From positions 17,092,653 to 17,156,652 of the forward strand of contig OX155964.1 in assembly GCA_944548615.1 (NCBI GenBank): a stretch of 64,000 nucleotides of DNA. The letters run 5' to 3'. Shown here piece after piece: positions 23,393-35,262 of this stretch. The notes beneath the pieces were generated by a model, which saw only the letters and a list, made by a program, of their open reading frames with translations, was not told where the DNA came from and made no database searches. Source of the stretch: Micropterix aruncella (taxonomy: Eukaryota > Arthropoda > Insecta > Lepidoptera > Micropterigidae). The translations under genes and the position numbers were made by a program. The stretch's first letter is position 1. The number at the start of each line of letters is the position of its first letter.

Positions 23393-24529
23393 CTAAATAA
23401 TAACATTACCTAACAAAATACGTGTTATTGAGTAATATTATATATAATTATTTAAGCTGAGTATTAACACTGAATATGTGTCCCATGGAATATCATTTCC
23501 CATGGCGTAAGTTATAATCGGCATACGAACATGTTTTTTGCAGAATTCTGTAACCTATTTATAAGTTCATGCTGTTACTTTAGCTAAATAAATAAACGTT
23601 TTTTTTCAATTTACTTATCCCTAACATCATCTAGAAAACAATTAACAATTCATAGACAGAACAATTTCGTTTTATCGCTGTTTAAACTCATATTTGACGA
23701 AAGCCTTACTTTTGCTTTTTTCTATGAGGGCAGCGTGATCGTCTTCGATTTCGTATGCCTGCGCTTACTTCTGTGAATGCATCGTCACATGTTGCACGAA
23801 TGACCTACATATCTTGTTATACTTTTTAAGATTAATTCAACCAAGGCTCTCTTTAAGGCGACGACTATTGTCAACGGCTTTGGGCGATTGGGCGGAGCCA
23901 ACGCGTGATAAGAGAACTGGAATCGCCGCGCGGCCGATAGCGGCTTGTAGAGTGACCATACGTACGAAAATAGTGTACGTTCAAGATTCTAAGGTATTAA
24001 ATAAATAAAAGTACGTAATGTGAAATAATAATCGGATTTGTATTGTAATCATTCTATTATTGTTAGAAAATTCGGTAAACAAGAATTACGTAATTACGTA
24101 AACAAAAACGCCCGCAATTAGCAAAAAAACATAGGATAAAGGGAATAAAAAACATAGGATAATGAACTAGTCGATCCTAGGCATACGAGGAATATGATCA
24201 TTAGAGACCCCTCTTATATAGTTAGTGCCATACAGGGGCGCAAATAGAAAAGGGATGAGGAAAAAAACAAGAAACGAAAAATGACGATTTTGAATGAAGT
24301 CAATAAAGACGAAGACACGCTTCGTAATCAATGTCCTGGTATAGTTGTTGAATCGGCAAAAGGTGTTGTGGCGCTGCGTATATTAAATTGTGCATTTCTA
24401 TGCTTCTTTTAAATCCTTCTACCAAGATGGTGGATTCCATTCCGGTTGATGGACCTGAAAATGTAATTGACGTAAATGATAAATAAAATTGTTTTAAATA
24501 TGAAATATATTGTGGTAATAATTGCTATT
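23393..24529. other. No gene seen
   Basis: AT-rich apart from 23840-23950. There is no reliable frame and no repeat match within the window. Confidence 0.4.
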
Positions 24530-25200
24530 TCAAATACCAGAATAATTTTTGTAGCAATCATGCTCCTTAGGCGTGACATATTTCTTCGAAGCTTGGGCGC
24601 ATTTGCAGCAGTATTTATTTTTGACAGCCATAAAGAGAATTTTCCCGGTTCTTTTCCCTATTATTGCAGCTGCGCCTGATAAGGCTGAGTAATTTTTCCT
24701 ATAAGACCTTTTTCCCCAGCAGCCATCGGCTATAACGTCAATAAATGGTATGCCGTTGTCAGTAACTTTATCATCATCAAAAGCCAATCTACGTTCTTCT
24801 TTAGCGGCTTCATTCATCGACTGGGTTGTTTCTTTTTCCCAAACTTTGTTTATAGTTTCCAATCTTTTATTAAATATTGTATATGATATTTGGGGCAAGT
24901 CCATTGCGGCTAATAATTCATTTAGCTGTGAATGGCCACAACCTATTGCTATTGCGCCCGCAACTGTGTTAATATTTATGTCAGTTTCAGGGTTATTGCA
25001 ACAAATGACAAAGGTTTCATTAGACATCTTACATTTTAGTTTTAAATTCGAAAGTAGCCCCAATTTACGTTCAGATATTATTTCTATTGATTTCAAACCA
25101 CAGTCTATACTCCCATGTGAAGATATTTGTTGAAGCTCTTTAAAAAACTGTGTTATATTCAATATTTGCATTCCATTGACTACTTCTCCATTCTATCTGA
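24530..25200 (-). pseudogene. Mutator-type transposase domain remnant
   Basis: A 213-codon minus-strand frame (25171 to 24530) carries ISERKLGLLSNLKLKCKM, then INTVAGAIAIGCGHSQLNEL, FIDVIADGCWGKRSYRKNYS, LSGAAAIIGKRTGKILFMAV and NKYCCKCAQASKK. This order resembles the Mutator-like transposase domain common in insect predicted proteins: the ADG-W-KRSY block with an Asp, then a Cys pair. The domain probably starts slightly upstream, since an acceptor-like tract TATTTTCTTTTCAG precedes it. A stop after KNYSGI cuts the protein where relatives continue. The 3' part is thus missing or on another exon. It could be a degraded transposon or a domesticated gene fragment. Confidence 0.65.
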
Positions 25201-25611
25201 AAAGAAAATACACCTAATAAGGATTCTGTAATTGACATTGTCGGTTTTCTACAAACAAAACATATGATAGGTACAACAGAAAGCTATGCGCAAGTTATGC
25301 TGATGTCACAGTAATAATAATTATGCTTTGACCTGTCAGAGAATGACTTCTCATTTTCTGTACCAATATGCAAGGCTTCCTCCTCAGCAATTGTTGTTTC
25401 GTTCACTTCAGATCTACACATAGATAAACAATGATATTAGGTATAGTTATTCCTGCAAAAACAAAGTAAGGGTCGTTTTTCTACGAGTGCTGAGTTTGAA
25501 TATCAAGCAAACCATGAATGCTATAATGGAATCCTTAGCTAAGTCCAAAATTTCGAAATTTTAATTCGAATTCCGAAATTATCGAAATTTAACCGAAATT
25601 CCGAATTTCAA

Positions 25612-25897
25612 ATGTCAAAATGTCAAGTGCGAAATTCGAACTTGAATGTTAAGTTCGTAATTCGAAGTAGAATGTCAAGTTCGAAATTCGAAGTAAAATG
25701 TCAAGTTCGAAATTCGAAGTAGAATTTCTAGTTCGAAATTCGTAGTAGAATGTCAAGTTCGAAATTCGAAGTAAAATGTCAACTTCGAAAATCGAAGTAG
25801 AATTTCAAGTTTGAAATTCATAGTAGAATGTCAAGTTCGAAATTCAACGCACAATTTCAAGTTTGAAATTCGAAGTAGCATTTCAAGTTTAAAAACT
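25612..25897. repeat. 26-bp minisatellite, about 11 units
   Basis: The unit is TTCGAAATTCGAA followed by GTAGAATGTCAAG (26 bp). The 13-bp half is itself palindromic. Units vary at GTAGAA/GTAAAA and TTCGAA/TTTGAA. A related, less regular stretch precedes it from 25550. It has no coding role. Confidence 0.93.
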
Positions 25898-27489
25898 GAC
25901 AAATTAAAAAAAATACTGTCTTTACCTACAGCGTTACAAAGTCAGTCAGTGAGTCAGGGATGCGCGTAACTATGTTATAAGTAGGTTTATTATTATTACT
26001 ACTAAATTTTTGTCTAAAACCCATAATTATCTTTTTGCAACAAAAACAACCCCCTCCAAACAAAGTATAATAATTTACGTCATACTACGAAAACCCGAAT
26101 TAAATTTTGTCGCTTTACGAATGAATTTAGTAAACCGATGGTTCAACTTATATTTGTTTTTACTTGCAGGTTTCATATAGAAATCGGCCCTAAATCGATT
26201 TTCAAATTCAATATTCAAGTTTGATATTTGATTTCAAAATAATATTCTGATTCCGACAGTTCTGATAAAACATAATTATTGTTCGAATTACACTAAAATC
26301 AAAATATTAAATTAGGTATGCATTTACCTGTGAGCATTACCTTTTGATGTAGTTTTGTTTACCTACACTGTTTACTCACCTCGTCTGTGAATTTACATCT
26401 TCAGAATTAGTGTTGTTTCGTATTCGCCTAAAATAAAAACAGTAATCACGTCAGTTTATAAAATAAAAGAAGTAATTTATTTTATGTGTTAATTAGTTAA
26501 ATTGTTGCACGAATCCTATTCGTGTGGTCACCCCAATTTGACGTCAGGCAAAGAGCATCAGAGTAGACAAATGGTAATAATATACACGTAATAATACACT
26601 TAAACACGCTACTTACCTTAATAATCTATTTTTCTCTAATATACTGAGTTTAAGTTTTAAAATTTTTGAGTTTCTGGCCATTTTGTTTTTAATTATCGTA
26701 ATTTATCTCGTTCGGAGCGCAGCGTCAGCATCCACCCGTGACAGTGGTCGCGGTCATACTGACTCTCGTCGCCGGCGAGGCCCGCTTTATAACTCGCGCA
26801 CCAATTTTGTTCGAATAAGCAAAATCGGATATTATTCTTTGACTTTTCGAAAAAATTCACAGATAAGAAGATAGATAATTAAATTATCTTTAAAATGGTG
26901 CAGGTTTCATAATAATACACTAGATAGTATTTGCGTAATTCTCGTGTTTGTGTTCGGTTAGACCTCATTTCCCAAATTAATTACACTATGTAATATAAAC
27001 AAAATCTAAAATATTCACAGATTAAAATATTAGGTAAATGCTCTTGTTTAACATATATTTTTTTCGAATCGTAAGCAGTACTCGTTTAGACGTAATTATC
27101 AGTTTAAAATCATTAAAGTCGTATATCAGCGCCTTAAGATTCGCCACACCCAGAGACATTGCGTATACCAAAGCTGCCTCGAACGCTTTGTTAGATTGCA
27201 ACGTGAACAATGGCCGCTCGTTGTGTAAAGTGCTTCTCGGAAATTGGCGCGCTCTTGCTCAAGTCGCAACGTTTCGCGGGATTGCTTATTGTTGTGCAGT
27301 TTGAAAAGGACGCTTTATGCATGCCGGTCCAAAGCCGGTTTTGCATCGCTCTCATTCATCTGGGCCATCATTGTCATTCCTTAAACCAATCCATGGACAG
27401 ATTTTCTTCATTTCAATAACCCGAAGAATTCATTTTAACAAATAGTATTTGTGGTCTATGTATCTATATCTATATCTATATCTGGTCTA
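25898..27489. other. No gene; family D copy and microsatellite
   Basis: 26854-27120 (AGATAATTAAATTATCTTTA, TTCATAATAATACACTAGA, CGAATCGTAAGCAG, TTTAGACGTAATTATCAG) matches the interior of the palindrome at 49591-50692. 26700-26790 is GC-rich but unassigned. Confidence 0.55.
27461..27484. repeat. (TATATC)n microsatellite
   Basis: Four 6-bp TATATC/TATCTA units in tandem. Confidence 0.85.
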
Positions 27490-28332
27490 GGTCAGTTTCC
27501 CCTGGGAATCAAACTTCTGGCGCTCCTGGACGGTCTGCGCACCGTGCGGCGTAAGCCAATCGACTGCACTCTGACATATTGAGATGTCAACCACAACGGG
27601 CGAACCCGTCACCGCAGGACGTTTTAACGATTCATCGTTCTATCGACCGTGCAGTGAGCGTAGAAGACTTTGGACATTACAAATCCGACGTCTAGCTACG
27701 CCACAACCCGCAAGAGACCAACGCCTTTACCGCGAGATAGCCAGTAATGTTACCTGGCGGGCCGACACTCGCGCTCTTGCTTCCAATTGTGACCAGATTT
27801 CTCCGGTCTCTCGATTGGTTCCGAGTTCAAGTTCGCTTGCGCGGTCCTCTCCCTTACGAAACGGTGAAACGGTGTACACCGATTCTATCGTGGACCGCTC
27901 AGTGCGCAGACCGTCCAGGAGCGCCAGAGGTTTGATTCCCAGGGGAGACTGGTTGACCCAGTGTCCTACCCAGGTTCGCACCCCGTGCGTGGAGGCCATC
28001 GGATGGGTGTTGACCCGTGAGTGTGACCGACCCTGAACACATGGGTCGTCATGGCCACCTCATCATGGGCCCGTTAGCTCCCAAAACAGTCTGGGGAGTC
28101 TGGAAGCAGTACTGTTTCCTATAGAGCGGGGGTGCACCCCCGCTCTATAGGAACCATGGTTGCGGACCTTACGGCGACTGCTCTTGAAACGACCATCGGC
28201 CATCCGATCCTGGGTGAACAGCCGGGCAAAGGCCGCCGTGGTCCGCGATAGATTCGGTATACACCATTTCACCGCTTCGTAAGGGAGAGGACCGCGCAAG
28301 CGACCTCGAACTCGGAACCAATCGAGAGACAT
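27490..28332. repeat. Family A cluster with inverted copies
   Basis: A plus-oriented unit (27580-28056) is flanked on both sides by inverted pieces. 27500-27580 mirrors 27900-27950, and 28057-28332 mirrors 27790-27900. At the second junction, 28118-28151 is a perfect 34-bp palindrome: CCTATAGAGCGGGGG, TGCA, then its complement. Frames across it exist on both strands but only reflect GC-rich sequence. Confidence 0.75.
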
Positions 28333-28555
28333 TTAGATATTTGGACATTTAGACAACTACTTATTTAATATTTGGATAGTTAAGGTGCCTATGACACTCA
28401 GCATGACGGTTTTAATAATTACATAACGGTTCTAACAATACCATACACTTCTAAATCGGTCCAAGCGTTTGGTCGAATAAAGAAACGGAAAACATACATG
28501 CATGAACACTGAACACATTACACTCCTTTTTTGTTGGGCAGTCGTGTAAAAAGAG
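28333..28555 (+). repeat. Family B dispersed repeat, third copy
   Basis: ATTTGGACATTTAGACAACT, CTTCTAAATCGGTCC and GAACACATTACACTC match the copies near 14045 and 16206. Confidence 0.75.
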
Positions 28556-28628
28556 ATGTTCTCAAAGTAGAGTAGAATTCGTCTCAACGAAGAGAGTTTA
28601 TATGATAGGTGAGAAACAAGAAGTTGTA

Positions 28629-28926
28629 CACTGCTGGCCAAAAGTATTGCAAGATTAAAAACTCAATAGTTTTTCCCATTTAAAGTTGTAACATTTTTGG
28701 GCAGGAAACTCGCCAGATTCAAATCCTATTGAGAATGTATAAAGTATAATTGACAGAAAAATATCCCGAAATCATGCCAAAACAAAACGAGAGCTTCGGG
28801 AAACCATAATTAATGTTTGGCACAATGACATACAGAAATAAGTGTTGCAACATCTTGTTGATTCCATGCCTAAAAGAGTGGCTGCTGTGATGAAATCCAG
28901 AGGCGGTCCAACAACATTTTAAGTTA
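28629..28926 (+). mobile_element. Tc1-like element remnant
   Basis: It begins CACTGCTGGCCAAAAGTATT after TA, a typical Tc1-like terminus. It then jumps to transposase C-terminal code. The plus strand reads GNSPDSNPIENV, followed after a stop by the NHAKTKRELRETI and IINVWHND region, and ends DSMPKRVAAVMKSRGGPTTF. N-terminal and catalytic Asp regions are deleted and at least two in-frame stops are present. Confidence 0.8.
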
Positions 28927-28929
28927 CAT

Positions 28930-29045
28930 TGTTTCTACTCTTTATTGTGAAATTTCATAATGGGCGGGTTTTTTGTTATATGAAAATCTCTTACAACCAA
29001 CCCTACTGTGACGTGTTTATATGTATGTGTGCATGTATGCACTCA
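28930..29045 (-). mobile_element. SINE tail fragment
   Basis: GTTTCTACTCTTTATTGTGA, CATAATGGGCGGG and CTTACAACCAACCCTA are the complement of the SINE tail. It abuts the Tc1-like remnant. Confidence 0.7.
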
Positions 29046-31238
29046 TTTATTATATTTTCTGTTCAGAAACTTTTCAATAATGTATTGTTAGTTATCTATT
29101 CAATAGAAATGTAATCCTTATCGTTTTACTTTGATTTTTTCGTAAAATTTATTATAGCACCATCGTATTGCCATCGATTTGTATACTCGTCTTCGCTTCA
29201 TTTTAATTACGCACTCCAGGGATTTTTAAAAATAAATTTCGCAGTTAACTGGTTAAAAAGATAATAAAATTGTTCATAGAATTTTCAAATCAAAAGAATA
29301 TTCGTGAAGGTTAATTTTTATCCTGCAGTCTTTCCGAATGCAAATCCTCTTCTGTATTTTCTGGCGTGACGGTATAAAACCGTATTGCGTGTCCGATGAC
29401 GTAGCGACCCGTGTCTGCGCTTTGCACCTTCCTATAGAAGGCCGGGCCTAAGCTGTTTGAATTGGCAGCCATCGTGTGACGAAAAATGTTGTCTTGGTGT
29501 CCTTTACCCGCTGTTGGAACATAGTGACTGAATTAAATAATAATAATAAACTCTTTGTTTGCTTTTGAAAAAATATAATACAAAAATCCGAGCTTATTGT
29601 CACATGGCAATATCTTACAGCTAACCTAATCACAGTGCAGTGACACATGCGCGCGTTGTAGAAATAGAGATTTAATAACAAATAAAATACAAACTAAGTA
29701 TGTACTATATTTAACACTAAGAATGAATTCTGCGCCATTCAATATCCAGTTTAGAACAGGTAGTCCCGCTATTTAGTCAGTATCCCCCTTCATAGCCGGC
29801 AATGAGAAGCCAGCTGCCACTTGCCAACAGAAGATTCAATTCATTTCATTTATTTGGAAACATACGAAGTCAATTTTTTTTAATCGATCGTAGACCATTA
29901 AATAATTCCACCGATTAAATAAATTCGAATGAACGTTAGAATTGATTGCAGTGAGAGAGAAAAAAACGAAATTTGAAGAAATCTCACACAATCACATATA
30001 AATATTTAATTTCTTTTTTATTTCACATAAATGCAGTTAGTGTATTATAAGGCAGAACCCGTTGTATGTATTACAGTCGGCAGGGCTTGCACCAGGGAGT
30101 AGTGATGGCCATCTTGTAGATTTCACAAGGCGACTTCGAAGTCGACTCGAGTCGATTTGCATTAGATTTTTGGGACAATACCATTGACATACAACTACTA
30201 GACTCCGTGACCAGCCTGAGAATGCGTCAGTGTATGCACGGAGACACGTACATATATTACCATGGCAACGCTTATACATCACCATGGCAACACTTCGACG
30301 CCATAAGTCTGCTATGCTATGGATAAGAGCGCATGCGCAACTAGACAAGGATAGAGGAGGGCCCCAGATGCAACCATCTCTTTCTTTTCGGTGAACGCAT
30401 TCACTCACAGCCCACCTTCGCACTTCCGTTCTCTATTTTCAAATTTTAAATTTCATTCAGTTTTACTCGCGCGCCGAGGGTTCGGTACCGTATTGAGAAA
30501 TGAGTTCATGCTATGAAATATTGTTATGCAAAGGAGCCGCAGCAATTCATTGATATAATATTTTAATGAGCAAATTGCATACAAGTTTATACCTCAGGTT
30601 TATACACTATAATAGGAAGAATATAGTTTAAATTTTGGAAGTTTATTTTTTTTAAATACTCTTCAAAATATTACCGAGTCTCAAGCACACTTTGTCATTA
30701 AACATCGGGTTTTAACTCCTCAGTCCTTATGCTGCACTAATACGTCTCGTGGTTTCTAAATTGGTATGTAGGTCTCAAACAAACTCTGGTTTACAACTCC
30801 ACAGTCTTGACGCTGCATTGATACAGTCTACCTAAATAAACCATGAGTCTTGACGATTCGCTCGTTTCAGACTAGTAAAGTAGGCCACAAGAAATGACTC
30901 CAGTGATTGAACTAGCTTACAAAAGTACAAAAAAGGTGAAAATAAAATAAAGGTACCTTAAACGATTTCATTTAAAATTCAACTTTATAGACGAGTAGTA
31001 ATTATTAAGATGTATCTAATTATTTTTATTTTTTAAAGAATATAGTAAAGAGTATGTATGGGTTCGTGTGAAAGCTATTCGTTATGCGAACGTAGAGTGA
31101 TTTGACGGTAGGTTAGGTTATATAGATGCCAATTCGTTGCTCGTTGGGAAGTATTTTTATCGTGAATTAGTATTTACTTACATTAAATATTTCAGCGTCA
31201 CTGAATTCAATGACATTTATACCTTTATAATAGCGTAT
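29046..31238. other. No CDS supported upstream of the SOCS gene
   Basis: 29580-29640 (CACATGGCAATATCTTACAG) is a decayed minus-strand SINE tail. 30090-30150 (TAGTGATGGCCATCTTGTAG) is inverted at 36855-36895, a possible small repeat pair. A 128-codon minus frame at 30037-30423 lacks motifs. Non-coding 5' exons and the promoter of the SOCS gene may lie here but cannot be placed. Confidence 0.5.
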
Positions 31239-31410
31239 CATGGACGGCGGTTATGAAATGGAAATGTTGGCATGTCCTCATAATGTTTCCGAGCATGTCA
31301 TTGCCTATATTCAGTCCAATTCTCTCCACGACTTGCGGTTGTCATCTCATCCGAGTAAGCTAATGAGAGTGTTTTTTGTGTTCGTTTCAGATGTGTGGAG
31401 AGAGTCGGTG

Positions 31411-33292
31411 ATGCTCGGCGGATGGTGTGGCGCGGAGAGTGCGGCGTCGGGCGCGTCGGCGGGCGGCGGCCTGAGGCTCGAGCTGCAGTTCGCGACCGGC
31501 TGCCCTAAGTGCCACCACTGCTTCGAGGTGCGCGCGCGCGCACCGGCCGTCGTGTGCTGCGCGGCGACGCGCGCGCTGCACGCGCTCACCGGCGGCGGCC
31601 TCGTCAAGGCGCCCGCGCCGCCGTCTTCGCCGGCGCCGGCGTCCGCGCCGACGTCCGCGCCGGCGGCGCTCGTCGCGTGGTCCTGGCTGCCGACGCGGAC
31701 GCTCTCCGCGGACCCGCCCGAGCCGGACGGCCTCGGCAGCCTCACGGAGGCCGACGTGCGCAAGCTGGCCGCCACCGCGCGTGCCCTCGAAATCTCCGGA
31801 TGGTGAGTACCTATTTCTGCATAGATACTGCCTCCGCATAAAAAAGAAATCGGGGTGGCTACACTGATCTACAAACATATAGTAAAGTGAAGCAAGAGAG
31901 CGTAGGTACTTAGTTGATGCTTATAATATAATCTTTCTTAAAACAGTCTACCGCGATATTTTTGTTAAAGAAGTTACACCCTTTAATGCACGCACGCGTA
32001 AATGCACACGCTCCGCGCTTTCGTTATAATGTGGTCAATCGTAATATTTTTGCAACTGTGTTAATATTCTCTGTACAAAGAAAACATTTTGGGCGTTTTA
32101 TGAAAGTTGACGGTGCTGCTGCGTCTTATTTGAATATGTGAAGTCGCGTATTGATACCACATAATCGAATGTACCCTTCTTTCTCGTATAAAAGAGACAG
32201 AAATGACACGATGCGTTCTAGGTTCTGTCTGTGAAAGGTTACTAATCGTTGATAAAGGTTGCTAATCGTAATATTTTCAACTCGTTTGCATACCTATCTT
32301 GACCAATTTCTCCGAGCTGTAAAGCTACTGGAGTTTGCTCTCTTCGTTTGTCACTGCTTATTTTAACAGATGAGGAAAGAGACGCACGTTGATGTCGCAA
32401 CGAAACGAGAAACTAATCTTGTTTCCCCTTTTTTGCATATGTAAAAATGAAGTGATAGAATATCATCAAAATGTACCAAAAAAATAAGCGCCTTAAACTA
32501 ATCGATTATGAATAAAACAATATAAACATACTAATAAACTGTATTTTGATAACTTTTTTGCAAAATATCAAGTCTCTTTGTATAACTTCTGTCCCGTTCC
32601 GTTTTCGTAAAAAAAATAATTTTGCGCGCCGAAAGAAGCCTGACTGAGACTGACTCGTGCGAGCGTTCTAGATAGCTACTATATAGCATTCATCGAATAA
32701 TATGTAAGCCGCGAACGCCAGCGGTTCATTGACGATGGCTAAGAACTCGAGACCTACCTTCTAACGTATCGTTTTTCTTTCGTTTCAAAGGTACTACCGG
32801 GACATCGGTTGGCAGGAGAGCCAGCGGCTGCTGGCGGAGGCGGCGCCCGGCACGTTCCTCGTGCGCGACTCGGCGGACGCGGCGTGCGCGTTCGCGCTCA
32901 GCGTGCAGACGGAGCGCGGGCCGACGTCGGTGCGGCTGCGGCGGCGCGGCGGCCGCTTCCGGCTGGACTCGGAGGCGCGCGCGGCCGCGACCGTGCCGTC
33001 CTTCGACTGCGCCGTGGCGCTCGTGGAGTTCTACCTGTCGCACGGGCGCACGCCGGCGGCCGCGCGGCACGCGTGGGTGGACTCCGCGGGCGAGGCGCGC
33101 GCGGCGGCGCGGCTGCGGCTGCCGCTGCGGAAGGAGGTGCCGTCGCTGATGCACCTGGCGCGCTCGGCCGTGCACGCCGCGCTCAAGGCCAACCCCGAGC
33201 CGCGGCTGCCCGCGCTGCCGCCGCCGCACGCCAAGCTGCCGCTGCCGCAGACGCTCAAGGACTACCTCGCCGACTACCCCTACTCCTGCTAG
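31411..33292 (+). CDS. Suppressor of cytokine signalling, SOCS2/CISH-like
   Basis: SOCS proteins damp JAK/STAT signalling by docking an SH2 domain on phosphotyrosine and recruiting an elongin B/C-cullin 5 ubiquitin ligase in the cytoplasm. Coding exons are 31411-31802 and 32791-33292 (donor GGTGAGTAC, acceptor TTTCAAAG); the frame gives 297 residues. Residues 1-130 are a Cys/Ala/Pro-rich N-terminus of unknown role. The SH2 domain starts at GWYYRDIGW (about 130) with the phosphotyrosine Arg in GTFLVRDS (Arg156) and GRFRLDSE further on, as in SOCS2/CISH. The SOCS box is 249-297: SLMHLARSAV, then LPLPQTLKDYL. The BC-box Cys is Ala254. I chose the ATG at 31411 because TTCGTTTCAG just upstream looks like an acceptor, so the exon may begin at 31391. 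An in-frame ATG at 31240 is the alternative. Coding GC is extreme. Confidence 0.92.
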
Positions 33293-33400
33293 CGCGGCCC
33301 GACGCCGAAGGCGCGTCCGTTCCGACCCCTTTCAGTTCATCGTTCGTTTTCGAGCGATGTAAGAAGACAGCGTATAAGGGCAGCGCCACATTTGACCCGC

Positions 33401-33536
33401 GTACGCAACGCATTATGACATTTGGACCCTTAAATTTGCATGCTTAGAGACACGCTTATCATACGCAACGTTGCGTAGGATAAGTGTGTCTCTAAGCATG
33501 TAAATTCAAGGGTCCCGATGTCATAATGCGCTGTGT
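33401..33536. repeat. 136-bp snap-back palindrome in SOCS 3' region
   Basis: Two 68-nt arms meet without a loop at GCAACGTTGC. About 60 of 68 positions match and four of the mismatches would be G-U pairs in RNA. Recognisable mirrored blocks are CATTATGACAT, GGACCCTT and GCATGCTTAGAGACAC. It starts 109 bp after the SOCS stop, within the probable 3' UTR. Confidence 0.88.
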
Positions 33537-33571
33537 ACATGGAACAAGCGTGTTTCTACCCTAATATATAC

Positions 33572-33577
33572 AATAAA
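33572..33577 (+). terminator. Possible poly(A) signal of SOCS gene
   Basis: AATAAA lies about 280 bp after the stop codon. A second AATAAA occurs near 33754. Confidence 0.5.
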
Positions 33578-33580
33578 AAG

Positions 33581-34404
33581 GCTTTCCGGCAACCTTTTTT
33601 CTGCACCTACATACCTATTTTTCGACGTTTCAACTAACGTTAACCGAGTATGCGAAGTGTGCGCGTAACGGTCGCGCTCCCAGCGAGTCCTCCGCCGGAC
33701 GTTCCTCGTGCCGTTTATTTATTATACTAGCTTTAGTAGCCAATTGTAAATAGAATAAACCCTAAGAAAAAATGTATAATATAATAAAAAATAATAATAA
33801 CGACGAATATACGATACGAAGATCTGCCTACTTTCACATTCTTTAGCCGTAAGTCCCCGACGGACCTGATATTTAGGTTCGCCCGTACTAAATAAAAAAT
33901 AATAATTCACAAAACTATGTTAAAATTAGGTATTCAAAACGTCTATCGTGTAAATAGGACGACTTTTCTACCGTATAGAGAAATGCTGTATCTTAAAAAT
34001 ATTTTTGTATGTTCGTTTTCTTTTATACCTCTACTTCACAAAAATGTTATTTATTCGATATTTATTTTTGGTTTTTTATACCTGTTTAATTTTAATTAAA
34101 TAAAAAAGAGCGAAATTGACATGTAAAAAGAATCTGATGCCATTCTTATAGGGTGAAAATAATTAAAATAATTTATTAAAAACCGTTGTTTTATTTAAAT
34201 TTGGCGGGATTGAGGATTGATATTGTTTATCTTCAGTACAAACGATATATGATCGATTATCCGCGACAGACGACAGAGTAGGTACGAGAATTAATGCTCG
34301 ACCAAATGGCTGGACCAAGTCATAACTTGGTCTAATTCCCCAGAAATTTCTAATTCTCCAGAAATTTAGTACCTACCTAATTGGTACTGTTTAGAGCCGT
34401 TCAT
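33581..34404. other. AT-rich, no gene seen
   Basis: Low-complexity sequence with several AATAAA hexamers. No motif-bearing frame. Confidence 0.5.
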
Positions 34405-34520
34405 GAGGGAAAAAACGGTAGGGCCCAAATAACATATGTACCTACTAGTCGGGCCCAAATAACATATTATGTACTAGTCGGGCCCAAATAACATATGTAC
34501 TAGTCGGGCCCAAATAACAC
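34405..34520. repeat. Short tandem repeat, four units
   Basis: Four units of about 26-34 bp share GGGCCCAAATAACAT followed by ATGTACTAGTC. Spacing varies by small indels. Confidence 0.85.
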
Positions 34521-35262
34521 AAATATATTCGGGACTGTAACTAAAGTCCGCTCTACACTAGTCCGCGAATCGCGCGCGACTTCGCGGCGCGAACTCACCG
34601 CGAACTCGCGATGAGCGAAAGAAAGCTCCACACTCGCAATTGTTCGCGGTAGTTTCACATTACAGTTCGCGCGTTTAAAGGAAATGGACGTCAAATTAGC
34701 TTCAACTGCGTTCCTCATGTTGTGTGCAATAGCGCACTATAATTATGAATATATTAAAAGTAAAAACAAAATTATACCTACCATCCATTCATTATTTCAT
34801 ATTCAAACCAACTGAGCTTTTTTCAAGTAGGATTTTTTACTTTACTTTTGTAATTTCTGTAACTAGATAGCAAGGGATTCCCTTTTTTCCAAAATTTCAT
34901 TATGGCACTAGTGACGCGTCGTGATTTTTATATTTTTTCAAATAATCTTTACGATTTACATTCCAAAAAACGTGTTCGGTTTAGTAATATCCAAGAAATT
35001 GCATTTAGAATTGTTTCATCCAGTTTACGTTAATTTTGTAGGATATCTCAACACGACACGGTTGGCTGTAAGAAATCGTGAAACGATAAGCCCGCCGTTT
35101 GTACTAAGTTAAAATAGAATTTAAGTTTTCTTTACCCATGTAATTTTTTTTGTTAGTACAATAAAGGTATTTTTCATTTCATTTCATTAATTATCAACAG
35201 ACACGATTACACACCGACTCACCGACGCTGCCACGACGCTGCCGACTGCCGACAGTCAACTG

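Noticed and set aside
30037..30423. 128-codon minus frame
   Set aside because: No homology pattern recognised, and part of it is a repeat shared with 36790-36900.
31347..31878. Long open frames on the minus strand and other phases over the SOCS exons (also 32726-33447)
   Set aside because: Extreme GC removes stops in all frames. Only the annotated frame has SH2 and SOCS-box motifs and valid splice sites.
34405..34520. CRISPR-like regular repeats
   Set aside because: Spacers are nearly absent and not unique, and the host is a eukaryote; it is a short tandem repeat.
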